Assembly (NCBI GenBank): GCA_950106755.1
Contig: OX467087.1
Span: forward strand, 23,812,047-23,876,046
Direction: 5' to 3'
DNA from: Climacium dendroides
Lineage: Eukaryota > Streptophyta > Bryopsida > Hypnales > Climaciaceae
Length of the DNA: 64,000 nucleotides
The position numbers and the translations under genes are program-made. Of the stretch, positions 58,331 through 64,000 are shown one piece after another. The notes beneath the pieces are model-generated. The model did no database searches. It was not told the DNA's origin and saw only the letters and a program-made list of their open reading frames with translations. How positions within the stretch are numbered: position 1 is the first letter of the stretch; each line of letters starts with the position of its first letter.

Positions 58331-60849
58331 TTTAAATAGAATGTCTATTTAGAGGTAGACAGGTTCAAAATGCTCCCCCTATACTCCCCATGATGACTTT
58401 TTAGTGGACATCAATGGGTTGTAGTGTTATGTGATTTTAAATTTGCACCAATTTGTTGCCCTCCATCTCTTCCCTCCATTAGGACGATGTCTTGAATGGC
58501 TGCATTAGAGGTGCAACCATGATGTACAAAAGGATGGATCCCAATTCAAAATAAATATTCTTGTTCAATACAATATCCGTTTATGGGGAAAAAAAATTTG
58601 TTGTTTTTGCATTCATTTGTTTTCTTTACTAAAAATACACTTTCAACTCCATTTTCCAAGCAATTCCCACAAAATAGCGTGCTTAACACCCAAAAGGCCC
58701 ATGTGTCCCTATATATTTAGAATAAATCTCTCACCATTATCAGTATTTTTGAATTGTAGTACGTAGTCGTCGTCATTGTGAATTTGCTTTGTATTGAAAA
58801 GTCTTCGATCCATGTTTTCCTATAGAATTACCAACAAATGCAAGGCCTAGTACATGACCACCAAGGGTTGTCAAGCCTATTAAGGGTTCAATTCTCTAAT
58901 GTGCGTACCTAAACAACACTCTATGGTCTTTTTTATAAATGGAAGTGAGTGTAACATATCTCTTCAAACTAACATTTCTAATATTGGATTGCCAATCTTC
59001 ACGACCTCAACTCGTACAATACCTTCCTAGGAGTGCCAAATTGACGTTGCGCATCCCATCAATTTCATATACGGCCCCACTTCATGCCATATCCAGGTCC
59101 CAGGCGTGACGATTTGGTCCCTAATAAGTCCATAGCAACCTTCATTCATGTATTTTACGCTCCCAAATGCCATCTTTTTGTGGATTCTCCTCTTCCTAAA
59201 CCACCTCAAAACTCGCCATTTTAATGGAATACCGCCATTTTAACAAAATGGCCGTTTCTGGCACTTTAATTTGCCGGATGGCTTGATCTTGTAATTTGCT
59301 TGTGGTTTAATTGATGGAGCTTTGTGCCCTTGTCTAGTCACTTGCAGCTTTCACAGCTAAGCTTTGCAACTAACACTTTTCAGTACTTTGTACATCTCAT
59401 TGCAAATTGCTTAAAAGAGTATCAGTTGTGGGTACAAATTAATGCAACTGAAGCTAACCTTGTGCAACCTCACCTGCTTGCAATGGGACTTCCCTGGGTT
59501 CCATATCTTTTAGGCCTCCTAGTGTTGATTATAGGCACATGGCTGCCTTGAATTAGTATTATTTCTGATGGTTATCACTTAATCTATACTCTATAGGTTG
59601 TTATGGAACTTTACTTTATTAAATGAAATTGATGTAGTCATCAAAAAAAATTTGGGACCACCTTTGGTGTTTCTTAAGTCTTCTACAATAGTGAAAATTA
59701 ACTCTTTTGTCACTAACTAGTAACTTCTAGTTTCATACTACATTAGGCAATTTGCTTGTCATAGGCTAGTTTATCTTAGATTGTCTTGGCAATGCATTGG
59801 AAAATTTTCAACCCATTTGATTTTGTGGATTAGTAGATGTTAACATGAGAGGTGAAAAAAAAATCATTCTTGCAAAATAGGGTCAACAAACTTTGAGCCC
59901 TTTTGGTATAAATTTTTTGTTCTTGATGAATTTGAGTTTCTTTGCCATTGAGTTCTAAAATCTTGTACATTTATGAAAATTTTAAAAACAAATATGAAGA
60001 CAAACACTTGAAATGTGTGGGAAATATTTCAAGAATTTTGACTTCATAGGCTTCAAGTAAGAAGAAAGTTTGTTTTTACAGAACCACCTTAACATAGCTA
60101 GTAAAGTTTGACTCCTTTTAAAATATATTTTGAGAACTAAAATTTATTTTTTACTCACAATTTTATTGCATATTTTACTAGTTATATACATGCCAAATTT
60201 CAAAAGTCAATGAGGGGTTTAACAAAAGATGCCTAAAAGATGTCCAAATTGCTTGAACTACTCCAAATTTTGTTAAGAAGCATAACTTTTGATTCAAGCA
60301 TCCAATCAAATTTTTTTTATTCTCATAAAGGGGATGAATGTTCCCATCTTGTATCAAAAATGAAAACATCCATTAAAAATTGACTTTGTATGACCCTTCC
60401 AAAATTCAACTTGTCTGTTAAATGGCCATTTGATCCTCATAGGGTTAAATATTATTTTGATATATAGAATCATTAAAAATGCAAATTGCTCTTTCATTGC
60501 CAATGTAACAATGAGAGAAAATGGCAAGATTGCTAAAGAATATCAAGTATATAATTAACCTTGTTAATGCTCAATGGGATTGGTCAATCATAGAAAGACT
60601 AATGTTCGGGATATTTTCTAAGTTTTACCATCTATTTTCCTTCAATGCCCATATTAAACTAGTTTTCCAAATACCGTGTCTACTTATTTTCTCCATTTTT
60701 TTACTTTCAATATAATTTAATAGATTTTTTCACTAGTTTTTAATTTGTTGATGTTTTCAAATTGCAAATGGATTTTTTCCCAATTTTACTAGCTAACTTT
60801 GAACTAGCCAATGGTTTTTTCCAAACACTAGGAAAGACATATAAAGATG
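58331..60849. other. AT-rich intergenic DNA, no gene seen
   Basis: Two closely spaced CGCCATTTTAA motifs at 59214 and 59235 mark another remnant of the 43443 family. The frame at 59324-59551 has a hydrophobic end but no family match that I recognise. Confidence 0.5.
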
Positions 60850-61198
60850 AACAACTTAATGCCATCAGTCTCCCAATTGTGACATCTATTAAATCCTCCC
60901 ATAGTGTCAATCACCCACCCATTACCACAATCTTAGCAACCTTTGATTCTTTGAGCATCATGACAATGCACTTGGAGAGGTAGTTTAGTATGGATTTACC
61001 CGTGCTCTATCAATTCCATCCCCACAAACTTTGAAAAATCACAAAAAATTCATTTCTTGTCGGAATGTCTTAATTTTGCATGCAAATGGCTTTTCTCTCC
61101 CACTTCTCAACCTCTCAAAAATATGTGAGTTGGCAAATAGCATTTCCTAAGGTACCCAAGTAGCAAATTTGGGTGGTAATAGGCCGATCTACCTTATT
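60850..61198. mobile_element. Second copy of the 22705 MITE
   Basis: CACCCATTACCACAATCTTA, TTCTTGTCGGAATGTCTTAA and TAGCAAATTTGGGTGGTAAT follow the same order as in 22783-23107. The right end is GGCCGATCTACCTTA. The left end is too diverged to fix. Confidence 0.6.
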
Positions 61199-61645
61199 TT
61201 TGAATATTTTAGAGGTATAAAATCACACAAGCTGTAACTATTACACCCAAGCCATAGTAATAAAGGGAAAATGCCACTATTGTTGTTAAGAAACATTATT
61301 GTACACGAATAGTCATCAAGTGATTACATGAGAATCTTTTAAGTGAGGAGTAGAGGAGTTTTATTCCACCTCTCTCCTTGCATATGTCTTGAAAGAAACC
61401 CTTTTGAAAAGGCACTTTGTACTTGTGTACTTCAGCTTGCTACCTCCATTCTATAGAATCTTAGTGGTTTGTTTTGCTTCTTACTCACAACAAATGTCAT
61501 ATATCTCAAGCCATGTTTTGATTAAGCCAAATCAAGGAGTAATCAATTATGGACTAACACTTAGTCTTAAATCCCTTTTTGGATATACAATAGAATCACT
61601 CCTAATAAAAGTCAAAACTTCAAAAGAATGATCAATATCAATACA

Positions 61646-61833
61646 GGTAGAACCTCTCTTTGTTGCATATCCTCTTTGTATATAACTTGCAGTAATGGAG
61701 TTTGCAAGTAGGCCCAATTTGAAAGATATTCGCGTCTGTTATTAGTTATTAATGACCATTCATTACACCTCTCTGACATGCATAAACCTCTCTTACTGCA
61801 AAGTGTCCATGCACTAAGAGAGGTTCTACCTGT
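61646..61833. mobile_element. Small inverted-repeat element abutting the transporter's stop codon
   Basis: CAGGTAGAACCTCTCT at about 61645-61660 and its perfect complement AGAGAGGTTCTACCTG near 61818-61833 enclose about 155 bases with further AACCTCTCTT motifs. The right arm ends about eight bases from the transporter stop codon (61841-61843), so the element lies in the gene's 3' untranslated region. Confidence 0.55.
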
Positions 61834-61840
61834 TGTAGAA

Positions 61841-63802
61841 TCATGTATGATTGTAGTTTTTGAGAGGGCCTTTGAACCATTTCCGAGCGCTGAGGAGCCA
61901 GTACAAGCCCACCAGGAGGGTGAGGCCTCCAACAGCCACTGGGGAGTAGTTGAGAGATTGGGAGTTTTGAGGGAAGCGCACAGGCAGGGAGAAGAGCACG
62001 GCAATGGTGGCCACCCACAACACCGACACCCAACCGACCGTCAAACTCAACCACCGCGGACCCAAGTTCACCGGGCCCTGGATAAAAGTGTGTCGCGCCT
62101 GCGTCACTCGGAAGAAGATGGGAATGGCGTACGCAATGTACAATCCGATTGTGGCAATTGAGACCATGGCTTGGAACGCCACCAAACTGCCCAACGACTG
62201 TCACAACAAACATCCACGCAAGGACGTGATTCACCGCCCCAAACCAACAGTGCACCCAAAACCGACATTAAGTATTTTTGTTGTACATTTGAAGAGCTGA
62301 CATGCACTAGAGTTTAGGTACATCATGCGACTTTTCTTAGTTTGTTAGTATTGGGTGTACACAATCTCTCGATTACACCACAATTCTGGCGAGTAATTGA
62401 GAGATTGTGGTGTTGTTGCATTGCAACGAACTCCGGTTCTAGTATACACAGATAGAGAGAGATGACGTACCGGAAGCGCTATGATAAAGGCCATGAAAAC
62501 GGTTAACCAGAGTGCGTTCACTGGAACTTCATATCGATTCAGCTTGTGCCATACACTGGACAGAGGAAGCGCTCCATCTCTTGAGAATGCATAGATCATC
62601 CTGACAACAACACCATCCACAGGACCAATGAATATATCAGCTATGTAAGTTATTGATCTCCCAAGTGAGGTTATTTGATTCTTTGTAGTCTATATATGTG
62701 TAGACGCTCCCAATTCTCAAAAAGCTCCGGTGAACGCACTCTGGTACGGTAGGCCGCTTTAATGCATGCCCACAATGCCAAGTTCACGTTTTCAGGCAAT
62801 TACTCACTCTGTCACGCACTAGCTCCGGTTTTTTGTCATATAATTTCCCCACTTTTAAAGTTTTGGAAAAGGCCGAGCTCTTGCGTAAGACCCAGAGTTC
62901 CTCGTTTTCAATCGGAATTGTTTGAGACACTCCTCATAGCGCGCCAACTCATATTAGATTCCCTGTAAAAATGTACAAAACACATTCGGTGCATACTCGT
63001 ACGATTGGTTAAGGACCATTTAACACAATGAAGGTTTTAAGAGTTTACCATCTTGTTAATGAAACGGAGTTCGCCACTTCGAAGGTGGTAATGGTTCAAT
63101 TGAGATGGTGAACTCCGTTTCATTTCCTCCATTGTGAATTCGGCTTAATTAAAACTCCCCTGTCGGCATGTGAGTACTCTGAGTACATTTCTCACACAGG
63201 GGATACAATAAATATGAACTACCTGCCTGTGAGCGCTTGGAGGATTCAGTCTCCAAATATCCATCATTCTAAGTGAGCTTGAGAGTCAAAATTTGGCACA
63301 GTTCGTACTGGGATTTGCCAAAACAACAAGCATGAGAATGCCAGGCGGAGCAGCAGCACTAGTTGAAATAACGTCCGAATCAACACGCCCATATTGACTC
63401 AAACGCCTGTAGAAAACAGCATTGAAAGTGTCAATTTGAACAATATTTACTGATAATTACGGACCCTGTTTTCTACCGGTATTGTGAATTTGGAAGTTTT
63501 ATAAATACCAACCTGGAGGCGCTGGTGAGGGCGTTCATGCAACACAAGTAGATGGCGACGGCCACAATGCCCAAGCAAAGCACTCCACCCGTGCCACTGC
63601 CATAGCGGTCCTTGAACACTTGGAAGAAGAGCTGGCCGATGGCGTACCCGCCTGCGTCGTTGCTGGGGTCCAACAAGAAGTCAGGATCCATCACCGCAAA
63701 CGTCAAGCCCAGGATGTACGCGTATCCCGTGATGAGGGACATAATCAGGCAGCTCAGGATCCCAACGGCGCCGTTACGGTCCGAGGCCTTGGTTTCCTCC
63801 GT
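61841..63802 (-). CDS. BAT1/GABA-permease-like amino-acid transporter, 3' half
   Basis: Three exons on the minus strand: 63802-63513, 62600-62471 and 62197-61841, totalling about 258 residues up to a TGA stop. All junctions are GT-AG, and the reading frame is continuous across an AG|G arginine codon and a phase-0 join. Sequence signatures match plant BAT1-type members of the APC superfamily: TEETKASDRNGAVGILS, DAGGYAIGQLFFQVFKDRYG, YAFSRDGALPLSSVWHKLNR, EVPVNALWL, SLGSLVAFQAMVSIATIGLY, AYAIPIFFRV, SLNYSPVAVGG and SARKWFKGP. About six membrane segments, corresponding to TM7-12, are visible. Such proteins move amino acids or GABA across membranes. The N-terminal half lies beyond 64000. The introns are 912 and 273 bp. 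Confidence 0.9.
62198..62470 (-). other. Transporter intron with an exon-like hairpin
   Basis: CACAATCTCTCGATTAC (62361-62377) pairs with GTAATTGAGAGATTGTG (62393-62409). One arm also matches the SLNYS-coding part of the next exon (61944-61960) at 16 of 17 bases. Confidence 0.6.
62601..63512 (-). other. Transporter intron with inverted exon fragment and hairpin
   Basis: 62724-62746 is an inverted near-copy of the exon segment coding VPVNALW (62503-62526), about 20 of 23 bases. At 63058-63125, AATGAAACGGAGTTC and its complement form a hairpin with about a 35-base loop. No open exon is missed here. Confidence 0.6.
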
Positions 63803-64000
63803 CTGCACACCAAGCCAAGGCAATGCAATATAAAAGAAATTAATCAAACCTGTACATATCCACACACTGTGGACATATCCACGGCCCCCTCCCTTCCTCC
63901 AATTTCCATCTCGTCAGAGTCCTTCAATTATGAACTAGTTGAACCCCGTGCATTGATCAGCTCTTGTGAAGAAAAGTTTGGGGTAGCAAGTTGTGCACTC
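63803..64000 (-). other. Intron of the transporter gene, continuing past the window
   Basis: The polypyrimidine tract and GTGTGCAG acceptor lie just upstream (in gene sense) of exon 63802. No further exon is recognisable before the window ends. Confidence 0.6.

Noticed and set aside
59324..59551. Possible small membrane protein
   Set aside because: Only a short hydrophobic C-terminus; no signal context, no family pattern, AT-rich intergenic setting.
61749..62300. Plus-strand open frames across the transporter's last exon
   Set aside because: The minus strand matches BAT1-type transporters residue by residue with proper splice sites.

Overview
This is a nuclear segment of a streptophyte, most likely a land plant with a repeat-rich genome. 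The evidence is GT-AG introns, a plant-type LRR receptor-like protein, an F-box protein of plant type, a BAT1/GABA-permease-like amino-acid transporter, and AT-rich intergenic DNA packed with small transposons. GC-rich exons (the LRR gene, the 44.7 kb gene) stand out sharply from the AT-rich background. I cannot name the species. No rRNA, tRNA, CRISPR array or bacterial-type operon was seen.

Layout. 1-10.9 kb is gene-free and made of MITEs, foldback elements and short duplications, including nested elements flanked by TTAA. 10.9-15.8 kb holds a two-coding-exon LRR receptor-like protein gene (+). 18.0-19.9 kb holds an F-box gene (-) with an inverted, decayed copy of its own 5' coding region just upstream. 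21.7-30.9 kb is another MITE field, with a Mutator-like long-TIR element carrying a nested TIR element. 31.4-34.3 kb has a possible unrecognised two-exon gene and a dead pogo-like transposase. 35.5-41.0 kb has blocks rich in TTGCAACTA and, in the opposite orientation, TAGTTGCA, bracketing a possible solo LTR. 41.6-46.8 kb is a GC-richer island with coding relics, a direct duplication and a small secreted-protein gene. 48.3-57.7 kb carries two diverged, head-to-head copies of a DUF7869-family (transposase-like) gene, both broken by stops. Between them lies a very regular array of palindromes at about 61-bp spacing, organised in 243-bp higher-order units. 61.8-63.8 kb is the 3' half of a BAT1-like transporter gene (-) that runs off the right edge.

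How it fits together. Only four loci look like functioning host genes: the LRR receptor-like protein, the F-box protein, the small secreted protein and the transporter. They are independent transcription units, not a pathway cluster. The rest is transposon debris, in which nested insertions can be read from target-site duplications. The most unusual feature is the DUF7869 pair with its intervening array of 20-22 bp dyads. It looks like a recognition array belonging to a mobile element or its promoter region, but that role is inference.
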